Shown: positions 15,143-24,712 of the stretch, piece after piece
How positions within the stretch are numbered: the first letter of the stretch is position 1
How the letters are laid out: each line of letters starts with the position of its first letter
Source: an uncultured Ruminococcus sp.
Lineage (GTDB): Bacteria > Bacillota > Clostridia > Oscillospirales > Ruminococcaceae
DNA: 24,766 nt
Direction of reading: 5' to 3'
NCBI GenBank assembly: GCA_900556055.1
Contig: USNJ01000004.1
Coordinates: forward strand, 1-24,766
Notes under the pieces: generated by a model
The model's database searches: none
Told to the model about the DNA's origin: nothing
Seen by the model: only the letters and a program-made list of their open reading frames with translations
Made by a program: the position numbers and the translations under genes

Positions 15143-17509
15143 TTGGAAAACGCTAAGCTTGAAGCCCTGAAAAGCTTCTTCGGATATGACAGCTTCCGTG
15201 ACGGTCAGGAGGAGATAATCGACGCTGTTCTCAGCGGACGTGACGTTATGGCGGTCATGCCGACGGGTGCGGGAAAGTCGATATGCTATCAGCTGCCCGC
15301 ACTTATGTCGGACGGCGTGACTATCGTGATATCGCCGCTTATCTCGCTTATGAAGGATCAGGTGACATCGCTGGTGCAGTCGGGCGTAAGGGCGGCGTTC
15401 CTGAACAGCTCGCTCACATATGCGCAGATGAACAGGGCAGAGAGCAATATGCGGCAGGGCATGTACAAGATAATCTATGCTGCGCCCGAAAGGCTTGCAG
15501 TGCCGAGCTTTATCGAGGCTTGTTCGCATCTGAATATCACGATGGTGACGGTCGATGAGGCGCACTGCGTATCGCAATGGGGACAGGATTTCCGACCGAG
15601 CTATCTGAAAATAGCCGAATTCATCGAAAATCTTCCGAAACGCCCCATAACTGCGGCATTTACGGCAACTGCGACGAGCATTGTCAGGGAGGATATAATA
15701 AGATGTCTGAAGCTCAGTGACCCATTTTCGCTGACGACGGGATTTGACAGGGAAAATCTGCGGTTTGAGGTCAGAAATGTCCGTCCGTCCGATAAATATG
15801 AGGAGATGAAAACGGTCATTGCGAAATATCCCGAAAGCAGCGGTATAGTGTATTGCAGTTCGAGAAAAAATGTAGAGGAGGTCTGCCGCAGACTGCGTGA
15901 GGAGGGCTATTCGGCGGCTCGCTATCATGCGGGACTGTCCGATGAGGAGCGCAGGACGGCGCAGGAGGATTTCATCTACGACAGAGTAAAAATAATGGCG
16001 GCGACAAATGCATTCGGAATGGGCATTGACAAACCCGATGTCGCTTATGTTATACATTATAATATGCCGAAGGACATAGAGAGCTATTATCAGGAGGCAG
16101 GACGTGCGGGACGTGACGGTTCGGACGCTGAATGTGTGCTTCTGTTTTCATCGCAGGATATAGTTACGGCGAAATATCTGATAGATATGCCGAACGAAAA
16201 TCCCGAGATAACTCCCGAGGAAGCGGAAGCTGTGCGCAAAAGGGCGCATGACAGGCTGAATATCATGGCGGATTATGCAAAAACAACAGGCTGTCTGAGA
16301 AAATACATACTGAACTATTTCGGCGAAGATGCACCGACCTACTGCGGAAACTGTTCAAGCTGCACGGGCAAAAGGGTGCGCACGGATCTGACTGTTCCCG
16401 CACAGAAGATAATGTCCTGCATAGCAAGGACGGGGCAGAGGTTCGGCAAAGGCATGGTGTTCAATGTCCTGAGGGGGTCAAGGTCGGAAAAAGTCACCGA
16501 AAGGGGCTTTGAAAAGCTGAGCGTTTACGGGATAATGAAGGACTGCTCACGGGACAGAATGAACTTTTATCTCGCAGTTATGGAGGAAAACGGTCTTATC
16601 AGACCCACTGACGATGAATATGCGATTCTGAAGATAACCGCAGACGGTGCGGCGGTGCTGAAGGGTGCGGTAAGATTTGAAGCGGATATCCCCGAAGCGA
16701 TGGCGGATCCCGAAAAGGCTGAGAAAAGCCGCACCCGTGACAGGATCAGGACGGAATATCCCGTTGATGAGGATCTGCTGGCAAAGCTGAGGGCAAAGCG
16801 TGCGGAGCTTGCGGCGGTGCAGAGTGTGCCTGCGTATGTAATATTCGGAAATGCAGCGCTTATCTCAATGTGCAGGATACTCCCGAGGACGCCGGAAGAA
16901 ATGCGCTCGGTTTCGGGTGTCGGCAGCGTGAAGCTTGAAAGATACGGCGAGATCTTCCTAGGGATAATAAACGATCATCTGAACGGTGTGCCTATGCCGG
17001 AAAAGGCTGTAAGTATGCCGCAGAGCGAAAAGCGTGATATAATGCGCAGGCTGGAAAGGGAGCTTTCCGTTCCCGAAAACACGGCGGATAACATCTACCG
17101 CCGAGGGCTCAGCACGACTGTTGCAAAGTCAACGGAAATACTCCAGGAGGCGTTTGCGGAGCTGTATTTCAAGCGTGATCTGCTCACTGCGTCCGATGAA
17201 GGTGCAGGCGCAAAGGACTTTATGATGAGGATCGCCGAAGAAGCAAATTCCGATATATCGGTCGGAAAGGCGGCATCTGCGGTCATTGATCTTCTCGCTC
17301 GCACGGGATATATCAAAAGAGAGCGTGACGGCAGCGGCAGGGTGAGATATTCCGAGTCTGAAAGCTCTGCGGCGCTTGAAATATCATTCAGAGATGTTGA
17401 GCTGAAAAGCGGCGAGCATTACAGAAAGATGCTGCTGGGACGTGCGGCACAGGAATTTATCCTTTCGGAGCTGGGACAGCTTGCACTTTATCCCATAGGC
17501 GAAAAATAG
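15143..17509 (+). CDS. recQ: ATP-dependent DNA helicase RecQ with a long C-terminal extension
   Basis: A 788-residue superfamily 2 helicase that unwinds DNA 3' to 5' in recombination and repair. It shows Walker A TGAGKS (41-46), DEAH (138-141) followed by the aromatic-rich loop CVSQWGQDFRPSY, TAFTATAT-type motif III (AAFTATAT, 171-178) and QEAGRAGRDG (motif VI, 317-326). The zinc site is C384, C401, C404 and C407. A winged-helix RQC region spans about 415-515 and an HRDC domain about 543-613. Residues ~614-788, beyond the usual ~600-residue RecQ, form an extra helical/winged-helix-like region of unknown role. The start is a TTG at 15143 with GGAGGAAG directly upstream; there is no good ATG. 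It is the last gene of the operon, and I see no clear terminator after it. Confidence 0.96.
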   Translation: MENAKLEALKSFFGYDSFRDGQEEIIDAVLSGRDVMAVMPTGAGKSICYQLPALMSDGVTIVISPLISLMKDQVTSLVQSGVRAAFLNSSLTYAQMNRAESNMRQGMYKIIYAAPERLAVPSFIEACSHLNITMVTVDEAHCVSQWGQDFRPSYLKIAEFIENLPKRPITAAFTATATSIVREDIIRCLKLSDPFSLTTGFDRENLRFEVRNVRPSDKYEEMKTVIAKYPESSGIVYCSSRKNVEEVCRRLREEGYSAARYHAGLSDEERRTAQEDFIYDRVKIMAATNAFGMGIDKPDVAYVIHYNMPKDIESYYQEAGRAGRDGSDAECVLLFSSQDIVTAKYLIDMPNENPEITPEEAEAVRKRAHDRLNIMADYAKTTGCLRKYILNYFGEDAPTYCGNCSSCTGKRVRTDLTVPAQKIMSCIARTGQRFGKGMVFNVLRGSRSEKVTERGFEKLSVYGIMKDCSRDRMNFYLAVMEENGLIRPTDDEYAILKITADGAAVLKGAVRFEADIPEAMADPEKAEKSRTRDRIRTEYPVDEDLLAKLRAKRAELAAVQSVPAYVIFGNAALISMCRILPRTPEEMRSVSGVGSVKLERYGEIFLGIINDHLNGVPMPEKAVSMPQSEKRDIMRRLERELSVPENTADNIYRRGLSTTVAKSTEILQEAFAELYFKRDLLTASDEGAGAKDFMMRIAEEANSDISVGKAASAVIDLLARTGYIKRERDGSGRVRYSESESSAALEISFRDVELKSGEHYRKMLLGRAAQEFILSELGQLALYPIGEK

Positions 17510-17549
17510 GCACTCCGACATCTGCCGAAGCGCCTGAACGGGGGATCAC

Positions 17550-18167
17550 TCAGTTTGCATAGCCTTTTTCTTTGAAATCGTAGTATTTGAAGGGGACGAA
17601 AAATCCTCGGTCGGCGTGGCAGACGGGGCAGTTTGCGGGTGCGGACGGTCCCTTGTGGATATGTCCGCAGTTGAGGCAGAGCCACTCGGTATCGGCTGAG
17701 GGGGCGCAGTCGGACTTATAGAGCAGACCGTTTGCGATAAGTGATGCAAAAGTGCCGAAGCGGTCGCCGTGGACTTTTTCTATTTTTGCGATATTCCCGA
17801 ATGCGGCGGCTATCTGCGTGAAGCCTTCTTCAGAGGCAGTCTTTGCGAATGCGGGATAGACTGTTTCCGATTCCTCGTATTCATTATGCTGTGCGGACAG
17901 GAGCAGCTTGGTTATATCGTCGTAATTATCTACGGGATATGCGCCGTCAACAGTGATGTTTTCGCCGTTCAGCTGCTTCAGAAAATTGTAGAATATCTCG
18001 GCATGGGCTTTTTCCTGTGCGGCAGTCAGCTTGAAAACACGGCTGATGAACTCGTATTTCTGCTGCTTTGCGGCATCGGCGGCAAATGTGTAGCGGTTTC
18101 TTGCCTGAGATTCTCCGGCAAAAGCCCGCATAAGGTTCTCTTTTGTGATACTTGATGAAAATTCCAT
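17550..18167 (-). CDS. rbr: Rubrerythrin
   Basis: A 205-residue non-haem iron peroxidase that protects anaerobes by reducing hydrogen peroxide in the cytoplasm. The ferritin-like di-iron domain has E19 (AGESQARNRY), E52-x2-H55 (EKAH), a glutamate in HNEYEES (94-100) and E130-x2-H133 (EKVH). The C-terminal rubredoxin-like domain binds one iron through C164-x2-C167 and C180-x2-C183. Length and order are those of classical rubrerythrin. The ATG at 18167 has AAGGAG about 11 nt upstream. It converges on recQ with 40 bp between stops and is divergent from secA, so it probably has its own promoter in the 93 bp or so before the secA promoter; I could not pick a convincing one, nor a clear PerR-type box. 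Confidence 0.96.
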   Translation of the reverse strand: MEFSSSITKENLMRAFAGESQARNRYTFAADAAKQQKYEFISRVFKLTAAQEKAHAEIFYNFLKQLNGENITVDGAYPVDNYDDITKLLLSAQHNEYEESETVYPAFAKTASEEGFTQIAAAFGNIAKIEKVHGDRFGTFASLIANGLLYKSDCAPSADTEWLCLNCGHIHKGPSAPANCPVCHADRGFFVPFKYYDFKEKGYAN

Positions 18168-18260
18168 GTGTAATACGCTCCTTTTTGCATGATTTGCATT
18201 ATTATCTGCGGTTTAAGGCTTTTTATGCGCATATTTTCGGATTTTTTGTGAAAAAAATAT

Positions 18261-18289
18261 TTGACATTCAGTGCGAAAAGCGTTATAAT
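18261..18289 (+). promoter_or_regulatory. Consensus sigma-A promoter of secA
   Basis: A perfect TTGACA (18261-18266), a 17-bp spacer and a perfect TATAAT (18284-18289). Transcription should begin near 18296, giving a leader of about 65 nt. AAGGTGG at 18345-18351 is the ribosome site, 9 nt before the ATG. Confidence 0.93.
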
Positions 18290-18312
18290 AATGAAGTATG
18301 TAGATGTTGATT

Positions 18313-18328
18313 CCGCTCGGCGGTTTTT
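18313..18328 (+). other. Mini hairpin with T-run in the secA leader
   Basis: CCGC (18313-18316), a 3-nt loop TCG and GCGG (18320-18323) are followed at once by TTTTT (18324-18328), within the predicted leader. It has the layout of a very short terminator or attenuator, but a four-pair stem is weak and may mean nothing. Confidence 0.25.
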
Positions 18329-18360
18329 CATATTAATTTTTTATAAGGTGGATTTGATTA

Positions 18361-21099
18361 ATGGGACTTTTTGATGGATTGTTCGGCTCTTACAGTAAGC
18401 GTGAGCTTTCAAAAATCGAACCAATTAAAAATAAGGTTCTTGCTCTTGACGATGAATATCAGGCTATGTCTGAGGAAACTCTCAAGGCGCAGACTCAGAT
18501 AATGAAGGACAGGCTCGCAAACGGCGAGACTCTTGACGATATCCTTCCCAATGCGCTTGCTACAGTCCGTGAGGCGGCTTACCGTGTTCTCGGCAAAAAG
18601 CCTTTCCCTGTACAGATAATCGGTGCTATCGTTCTTCATCAGGGACGTATCGCTGAGATGAGAACAGGTGAAGGTAAAACTCTCGTTGCGTGCTGTGCAG
18701 CCTATATGAATTCTCTTGAAGGCAAGGGCGTTCACGTTGTAACGGTAAACGACTATCTGGCTAAATCACAGTCTGAGGAAATGGGCAAGGTATTCCGCTA
18801 CCTCGGTCAGTCCATCGGCTGTATCCTGCACGGTCTTACGAATGATGAAAGACGTGCCGCATATAACTGCGATATCACATACGGTACGAACAATGAGTTC
18901 GGCTTCGATTACCTGCGTGACAACATGGTTATATATAAGAAGGATATGGTGCAGAGAGGTCATCACTTCGCTATCGTCGATGAGGTCGATTCTATCCTTA
19001 TAGATGAAGCAAGAACTCCGCTTATCATTTCAGGTCAGGGCGATAAATCCACTGAGCTTTATACAGTTGTAGATAAATTCGTAAAGACCCTGAAGCCTTT
19101 CTATGTCGTTGAGATGGACGATAAGGAGGATCAGGAGGAAGTAGCTGAGGATTACGATTATATCGTAGATGAAAAGGCTAAGACAGCTACTATCACAAGA
19201 AACGGTGTCCGCAAGGCTGAGAAGCACTTCAATGTTGTAAACCTTATGGATTCCGAAAACATGACTCTGCTCCATCATATCAACCAGGCTCTGAAGGCTA
19301 ACGGTGTTATGAAGGCAGATATCGACTATGTTGTAAATGAAGAGGGCGAGGTAATCATCGTCGATGAGTTCACCGGCCGTCTTATGATAGGCAGACGTTT
19401 CAATGACGGTCTGCATCAGGCTATCGAGGCTAAGGAAGGCGTTAAGATCGCAAACGAGTCCAAGACTCTTGCTACCGTAACATTCCAGAACTATTTCCGT
19501 CTGTACACAAAGCTTTCCGGTATGACAGGTACTGCCATGACCGAGGAGGACGAGTTCAGGGAGATCTACAAGCTCGATGTTATCGAGATACCTACCAACA
19601 AGCCTGTAAAGAGAATAGATCACCCCGATGTCGTTTACAAGACGGAAAAGGGAAAATATAATGCTGCTATCGAGCAGATCATTGAGTGCCACGCAAAGGG
19701 ACAGCCTGTTCTTGTCGGCACTATCTCCATCGAAAAGTCGGAGCTGCTGTCATCAATGCTGAAAAAGAAGGGCATCAAGCATGAGGTGCTCAACGCAAAG
19801 CAGCATGCAAAGGAAGCTGAGATCGTTGCACAGGCAGGTAAGTTCGGTGCCGTTACGATCGCAACGAACATGGCAGGACGAGGAACGGATATCCTCCTCG
19901 GCGGTAACGCTGAGTTCATGGCTAAGGCTGATATGCGCAAGGAAGGCATGGACGAGGATCTTATCAACGAGGCTATAAGCTACGCTGAAACAGATGATCC
20001 CGAGATCATTGCGGCAAGAGAGCATTACAGAGAGCTGTACAGGAAGCACAGCGATGAGATAAAGGAAAAGGCTGACGAGGTGCGTGCGGCAGGCGGTCTG
20101 TTTATCCTCGGTACTGAAAGACATGAGTCCAGACGTATCGACAACCAGCTGAGAGGACGTGCCGGCCGTCAGGGAGATGAGGGCGAGAGCCGCTTCTTCC
20201 TGTCACTTGAGGACGATCTTATGCGACTCTTCGGCGGTGACAGGATCACCACTATGATGGATTCCCTGAACGTTGACGAGAATATGCCTATCGAAAGCAA
20301 GATGCTGACAAAGGTCATCGAATCCTCACAGAAGAAGGTCGAGGGAAGAAACTTCGGCATCAGAAAGAATGTCCTCAATTACGACGACGTTATGTCCAAG
20401 CAGCGTGAGATCATCTACGGTCAGAGAGCTAAGGTGCTTGACGGCGAGGATATCCACGAGTATATCATAAAGATGATAAAGGATCTCATTCAGGAGAGCG
20501 TGGACGCTTATATCCTTGACGGCAGCGTTCAGGACGACTGGAACCTTGCAGGTCTGCGTGACCACTTTATGGGACTTTTCACTCTGCCCAATGACTTCAA
20601 GTATACGACCCAGGAGCTGAGTGAGCTCAAGAAGGAAGATATCGTCAATATGCTCACCACCAGAGCACTTGATTACTATGAGCAGAAGGAAAAGAATATC
20701 GGCAGCGATGTCCTCAGAGAGCTTGAAAGAGTTGTTCTGCTGAAGATCGTTGATACAAAGTGGATGAACCATATCGACGACATGGAAGAGCTGAAGAAGG
20801 GTATCGGACTCAGAGCATACGGTCAGAAGAACCCTGTTGTTGAGTATCGTTATGAAGGCTTCGAGATGTTCGATGCTATGATCGAATCTATCCGCGAGGA
20901 TACTGTCAGACTGCTGTTCACTATCCAGATAAAGCAGAATGAAGCACCCAAGAGAGAGCAGGTAGCAAAGCCTGACGATCCGGGTTCTGACGGCAGCTAT
21001 TCAAGCGAAAGACGTGTCAAGAAGATCGGCAGAAACGATCCATGCCCCTGCGGAAGCGGCAAGAAGTACAAGAACTGCTGCGGCAGAGATCTCAAATAA
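18361..21099 (+). CDS. secA: Protein translocase ATPase SecA
   Basis: A 912-residue SecA, the motor that drives unfolded preproteins through SecYEG. Walker A is MRTGEGKT (100-107), the DEAD-type box is DEVD (207-210) followed by [15 protein letters not shown], and the C-terminal motor half has [11 protein letters not shown] and [15 protein letters not shown]. The preprotein cross-linking and scaffold regions are present, and the tail ends in the zinc-binding SEC-C motif with C895, C897, C906 and C907 ([16 protein letters not shown]). It is longer than the Bacillus SecA (about 840), close to the E. coli length. It starts at an ATG with AAGGTGG upstream, behind a consensus promoter. The DUF1015 gene begins 31 bp after its stop with no terminator between, so read-through is likely. 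Confidence 0.98.
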   Translation: MGLFDGLFGSYSKRELSKIEPIKNKVLALDDEYQAMSEETLKAQTQIMKDRLANGETLDDILPNALATVREAAYRVLGKKPFPVQIIGAIVLHQGRIAEMRTGEGKTLVACCAAYMNSLEGKGVHVVTVNDYLAKSQSEEMGKVFRYLGQSIGCILHGLTNDERRAAYNCDITYGTNNEFGFDYLRDNMVIYKKDMVQRGHHFAIVDEVDSILIDEARTPLIISGQGDKSTELYTVVDKFVKTLKPFYVVEMDDKEDQEEVAEDYDYIVDEKAKTATITRNGVRKAEKHFNVVNLMDSENMTLLHHINQALKANGVMKADIDYVVNEEGEVIIVDEFTGRLMIGRRFNDGLHQAIEAKEGVKIANESKTLATVTFQNYFRLYTKLSGMTGTAMTEEDEFREIYKLDVIEIPTNKPVKRIDHPDVVYKTEKGKYNAAIEQIIECHAKGQPVLVGTISIEKSELLSSMLKKKGIKHEVLNAKQHAKEAEIVAQAGKFGAVTIATNMAGRGTDILLGGNAEFMAKADMRKEGMDEDLINEAISYAETDDPEIIAAREHYRELYRKHSDEIKEKADEVRAAGGLFILGTERHESRRIDNQLRGRAGRQGDEGESRFFLSLEDDLMRLFGGDRITTMMDSLNVDENMPIESKMLTKVIESSQKKVEGRNFGIRKNVLNYDDVMSKQREIIYGQRAKVLDGEDIHEYIIKMIKDLIQESVDAYILDGSVQDDWNLAGLRDHFMGLFTLPNDFKYTTQELSELKKEDIVNMLTTRALDYYEQKEKNIGSDVLRELERVVLLKIVDTKWMNHIDDMEELKKGIGLRAYGQKNPVVEYRYEGFEMFDAMIESIREDTVRLLFTIQIKQNEAPKREQVAKPDDPGSDGSYSSERRVKKIGRNDPCPCGSGKKYKNCCGRDLK

Positions 21100-21130
21100 T
21101 CCGATAATTTTCCCGAAAGGAAGAAATATT

Positions 21131-22411
21131 ATGGCAACGGTAAAAGGCTTTAAGGGACTCAGGTACAATACTGCAAAGAGCGGCAGCCTCGGAACTCTCG
21201 TATGCCCTCCTTATGATATCATCTCGGAGGAACAGCGTGAAAAATTCATCGAAGAAAATCCTTATAATATAATCAGGCTCGAACTGCCCGCAGGCGAGAA
21301 CAAGTACCGTCAGGCAGGGATCACACTGAATGACTGGCTTGTCAGCGGTATTCTCGAAAAGGACGAAAAGGACTCTATCTATGTTTACGAGATGGTGTTC
21401 ACGGCTCAGGGAAAGGTGAATTCCGTCAAGGGATTTGTTTCCCTGGTAAAGCTTCAGGAATTTTCCGACGGCGTTATCCTGCCGCATGAGGAAACTCTTT
21501 CAAAGGCAAAGGCTGACAGATTTAATCTTATGAGCGAGACAAACGCTAATTTCAGCCAGATCTATTCGCTATACATGGACGAGGACGGTTCTGTATATGA
21601 CCTTATCGACAGCGTTTCCAAGGGCGAACCCGATATGAGCGTGACAGATAATGACGGCACTGTACACAAGATGTGGTGCGTATCCGATGAGAGCGTTATT
21701 GAGGCTGTTTCAAAGAAATTTGCCGACAAGAAGCTTTATATCGCTGACGGACATCACCGCTATGAGACAGCACTCAATTATCATAAGCATCTCTGCTCGA
21801 ACGGCGATGCTGTTCCAGGCGATCTCAGCGGATATATCCCGATGATGCTCGTCAATATGGAAAACAGCGGACTTGTTGTGTTCCCGACACACAGGATAGT
21901 AAGAGATCTGCCTGATTTCGATGAGCAGAACGTTACCTGCGGTGCAAGCGATTACTTTGAAACAAAGATCGTTACCTCATCTTCCGAGATGGAGGGAATG
22001 CTGAGTGCCTGCTATGACGAGGGAAGCAAGGCATTTGCAATGTATGCGAACGGCCATTTTACAGTGATGAAGCTGAAGGATACGGAGGCTGTAAAGAAGC
22101 TTCTGCCCGAAAAATCCGATGCATACTGCGGTCTGGACGTTTCCGTGCTGCATACCCTTATCCTCGAAAGAATAATGGGCATCGACAAGGAAAACATGGC
22201 AAATCAGAAAAATCTTACATATACAAGAAGCTTTGCGGAGGCTCTTGCGGCTGTTGATGACGGCAAGGCGGACTGCGCATTTATCCTCAATCCCACAAAG
22301 GTGCGTGAGATAAGAGATGTGGCTCTTGCAGGCGAAAAAATGCCGCAGAAATCCACATATTTCTATCCCAAGCTTATAACGGGACTTGTCATGAACAGGT
22401 TCAAAGATTGA
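21131..22411 (+). CDS. DUF1015 family protein
   Basis: A 426-residue soluble protein of the DUF1015 family, whose biochemical function I do not know. Conserved marks are CPPYDII (25-31), RLELPAGE (49-56), LPHEETLSKAKADR (117-130) and the family hallmark IADGHHRYETAL (204-215). Length is normal for the family. The ATG at 21131 has AAAGGAAG upstream; an in-frame ATG at 21014 lies inside secA. It is 31 bp after secA and 17 bp before the cellobiose 2-epimerase, so it looks like part of that transcript. The histidine-rich hallmark could bind a metal or phosphate, but this is a guess. Confidence 0.9.
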   Translation: MATVKGFKGLRYNTAKSGSLGTLVCPPYDIISEEQREKFIEENPYNIIRLELPAGENKYRQAGITLNDWLVSGILEKDEKDSIYVYEMVFTAQGKVNSVKGFVSLVKLQEFSDGVILPHEETLSKAKADRFNLMSETNANFSQIYSLYMDEDGSVYDLIDSVSKGEPDMSVTDNDGTVHKMWCVSDESVIEAVSKKFADKKLYIADGHHRYETALNYHKHLCSNGDAVPGDLSGYIPMMLVNMENSGLVVFPTHRIVRDLPDFDEQNVTCGASDYFETKIVTSSSEMEGMLSACYDEGSKAFAMYANGHFTVMKLKDTEAVKKLLPEKSDAYCGLDVSVLHTLILERIMGIDKENMANQKNLTYTRSFAEALAAVDDGKADCAFILNPTKVREIRDVALAGEKMPQKSTYFYPKLITGLVMNRFKD

Positions 22412-22428
22412 TAAAAGGGGTGTTTTCG

Positions 22429-23598
22429 ATGTTTACAGATGAATGCAGATCGGAGCTTACCGAACATATCATACCCTTCTGGAATAAAATGAGGGATAAT
22501 GAATTCGGCGGATTTTACGGCTTTATGGACAATGATCTCAATGTCGATAAAAAGGCTGACAAGGGCGTTATCCTCAATTCAAGAATACTCTGGTTCTACT
22601 CCTCCGTTTACCGCACTGTAGGCGGCGAAAAGAACCTTGACAACGCCCGCCACGCATATGAATTTCTCAGAGACAAGTGCGTTGACCGTGAAAACGGCGG
22701 CGTTTACTGGCTGATGAAGTATGACGGAAGCGTTTCCGATTCGATGAAGCACACCTATAATCAGGCTTTTGCTATCTATGCGCTTTCCGAGTATTATCTT
22801 GCAAGCAAGGATAAGGAAGCTCTGAAGCTTGCTTTCACTCTGTTCGATACAGTTGAGGAGAAGTGCACAGACAGCATCGCTTATATGGAAGCCTTCGACA
22901 AAAACTGGAAGCTTATCGAAAATGATGCCCTTTCCGAAAACGGTCTGATGGCTGACAAGACCATGAACACCGTTCTTCATCTTATAGAGGCATATACCGT
23001 GCTGCTGAAGGCAAGCGGAGATACAAAAGTTGCCGACAGACTTGATTTCCTGCTGAGACTTGCAAAGGATAAGATCTACGACGGCAAAAACCATTGCCTG
23101 AAGGTATTCTTCGATGTTGATCTGAACGTTATCGGTGATATCCATTCCTACGGACACGATATCGAGGCTACATGGCTGATCGACCGTGCATGCGAGGTTC
23201 TCGGAGATTCCGAGCTTGCTGAGGAGTGGAAGGAGAAAAATCTCCTTATCTCGGAAAATATAATGAATATCGCTCTGAAAAACGGCGCACTCAACAACGA
23301 GCGCGAGAATGACAAGATAGATACAAAGCGTGTATGGTGGGTACAGGCAGAGGGTGTTGTAGGATTTTTGAATGCATATGCTCACAGCGGCAACAAGGCA
23401 TTCCTTGAATCCGCAAAGACTATCTGGAACTGGATCAAGGAAAAGCAGATCGACAATAGATGCGGTGAATGGTGGGGCGAGGTCGCAGAGGACGGTACTC
23501 CGATGCAGACTGTTGATATGGTAAATCCCTGGAAGTGTCCGTATCACAACGGCAGAATGTGCATGGAAGTCATTGCACGCGACATCGCTGAATTCTGA
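22429..23598 (+). CDS. Cellobiose 2-epimerase
   Basis: A 389-residue enzyme of the AGE/CE superfamily with an (alpha/alpha)6 barrel, converting cellobiose to 4-O-beta-glucosyl-mannose in the cytoplasm, the first step towards cleavage by mannosylglucose phosphorylase in rumen bacteria. It matches the R. albus enzyme as I recall it in length and at the active site: R52, H243 and E246 with W249 in SYGHDIEATW, W304 and E308 in RVWWVQAE, and H373 in KCPYHNGR. The start is the ATG at 22429 with AAAAGGGG 8 nt upstream; the TTG at 22408 would add seven residues and overlap the preceding gene. N-acylglucosamine 2-epimerase is the alternative, but the motif pattern favours CE. There is no phosphorylase or glycosidase in the window. 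Confidence 0.92.
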   Translation: MFTDECRSELTEHIIPFWNKMRDNEFGGFYGFMDNDLNVDKKADKGVILNSRILWFYSSVYRTVGGEKNLDNARHAYEFLRDKCVDRENGGVYWLMKYDGSVSDSMKHTYNQAFAIYALSEYYLASKDKEALKLAFTLFDTVEEKCTDSIAYMEAFDKNWKLIENDALSENGLMADKTMNTVLHLIEAYTVLLKASGDTKVADRLDFLLRLAKDKIYDGKNHCLKVFFDVDLNVIGDIHSYGHDIEATWLIDRACEVLGDSELAEEWKEKNLLISENIMNIALKNGALNNERENDKIDTKRVWWVQAEGVVGFLNAYAHSGNKAFLESAKTIWNWIKEKQIDNRCGEWWGEVAEDGTPMQTVDMVNPWKCPYHNGRMCMEVIARDIAEF

Positions 23599-23612
23599 GA
23601 GGGGAAATCTTA

Positions 23613-23900
23613 ATGGCTCTTGTAAATGTCACTGAACAGATCGTTGATAAACGTCTCCGAGAGATACTTGCAACTGTTGACTGCTGCAAATGCGAGAAGT
23701 GCTTTCTTGACATGATGGCGATCGCACTCAATTATCTCAAACCGCAGTATGTCAATACCCAGAAGGGCGAGCTTATCAAGCTTGCGGAAAATACATCCTA
23801 TCAGAAGTCGGTCGATATTGATATCGCCTGCGTAAAGGCAATAAATATCGTAACCAGAAGCCCTCAGCATGATGCTGAACCTGTCAGGGCCATAATATGA
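23613..23900 (+). CDS. ComFB-domain protein
   Basis: A 95-residue protein matching the late-competence ComFB family: an N-terminal VNVTEQIVDKRLREIL helix, the cysteine cluster DCCKCEKC (23-30: C24, C25, C27, C30), then FLDMMAIALNYLKPQYV and a DIDIACVKAI helix. The family is named from the Bacillus comF operon; in cyanobacteria, members have been described as binding cyclic dinucleotides. The cysteines suggest zinc binding. No other competence gene is nearby, so its job here is unclear. GAGGGGA precedes the ATG at 23613, 14 bp after the epimerase stop. It probably belongs to the secA-DUF1015-epimerase transcript. Confidence 0.85.
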   Translation: MALVNVTEQIVDKRLREILATVDCCKCEKCFLDMMAIALNYLKPQYVNTQKGELIKLAENTSYQKSVDIDIACVKAINIVTRSPQHDAEPVRAII

Positions 23901-23923
23901 TGTAAATGAAAGGGAGTGTTGGA

Positions 23924-24712
23924 ATGCACAGAAAGAATTTTGTGTGTTTCATGCTCCCTTTTTGTTTGCTTATGGCATCATGTGCATCGGAAAATGAATA
24001 TCCCGATGTATCGGAAACAGCATCTGCCGAGATCCGGACATATGCCGAAGCATCAGAAAATCTGACGGATATAACGGAAATACCGTCTGAAACAACAGAG
24101 ATATCTTCCGTATCTGAAACGGAAGAAGCTTCGGAAACATCTGATACTGAAACGGAGACTGTTCCCGAGACGGAAAGTGAAACGGAAGCGTCATCGGAGA
24201 CAGAGCCTGTGACAGCCGAAACTGTCACATCTCTGCTTGGATCGGTCACGGAGGCATCTGTGTATTCTGCGGCATCGTCATATTATTCGGAGACGGTCGC
24301 TGAAAGCCCGAAAGCACCTGTTGTTATCCCGCAGATAACGCTGCCTTCTGCGCCGGGGACAAAGTGTGAGATGTCCGACAATGCGGAGATCGATTACAGC
24401 AACGCAGCCTGCGGATATATATATGCGGGATATTCCGGCAGCGGCGGTGCTGCGAAGCTGCGTGTAAACTGCGGTGACGTGCAGTATGACCATGACATAA
24501 CAGTCGGGGAGAAGGGCGAGTTTTTCCCGCTGATGCAGAGCGGAAGCTATTCGGTGAAGATATATGAAAAAGTCGCAGGAAAAAGCTATGCGGAGGTAGT
24601 TTCGGCTGATTTCGATGTCAGCATAACGGACGACAAGGCTATGTACCTCTATCCCAACAAATATTCGGATTTTGACAGCAGTTCGCAGTGCGTGACAAGG
24701 CGGACATGCTGA
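23924..24712 (+). CDS. Secreted lipoprotein with Ser/Thr/Glu-rich linker
   Basis: A 262-residue exported protein. MHRKNF starts a lipoprotein signal peptide with a hydrophobic core and LLMASC as the lipobox; the cysteine (C20) would be the lipidated N-terminus. Residues ~22-120 are a low-complexity Ser/Thr/Glu linker with SETETE-type repeats, typical of wall-spanning spacers, followed by a beta-rich domain (about 140-250) with GYIYAGYSGSGGAAKLRVNC and SGSYSVKIYEK. I do not recognise the family. Related architectures in Ruminococcus, as I recall them, carry a transglutaminase-like domain after this point, but here the frame stops at CVTRRTC. AGGGAG (23910-23915) lies 8 nt before the ATG at 23924, which I prefer to the ATG at 23906. 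Confidence 0.7.
   Translation: MHRKNFVCFMLPFCLLMASCASENEYPDVSETASAEIRTYAEASENLTDITEIPSETTEISSVSETEEASETSDTETETVPETESETEASSETEPVTAETVTSLLGSVTEASVYSAASSYYSETVAESPKAPVVIPQITLPSAPGTKCEMSDNAEIDYSNAACGYIYAGYSGSGGAAKLRVNCGDVQYDHDITVGEKGEFFPLMQSGSYSVKIYEKVAGKSYAEVVSADFDVSITDDKAMYLYPNKYSDFDSSSQCVTRRTC

Noticed and set aside
15128..16057. 309-codon frame opposite recQ
   Set aside because: Antisense to the RecQ helicase motifs, with no domain or ribosome site of its own.
21014..21130. Upstream ATG for the DUF1015 gene
   Set aside because: It lies inside secA and would add 39 residues unlike the family; the ATG at 21131 has a good ribosome site.
22579..23547. 322-codon frame opposite the cellobiose 2-epimerase
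   Set aside because: Antisense shadow; the plus-strand product has every active-site residue of the family.
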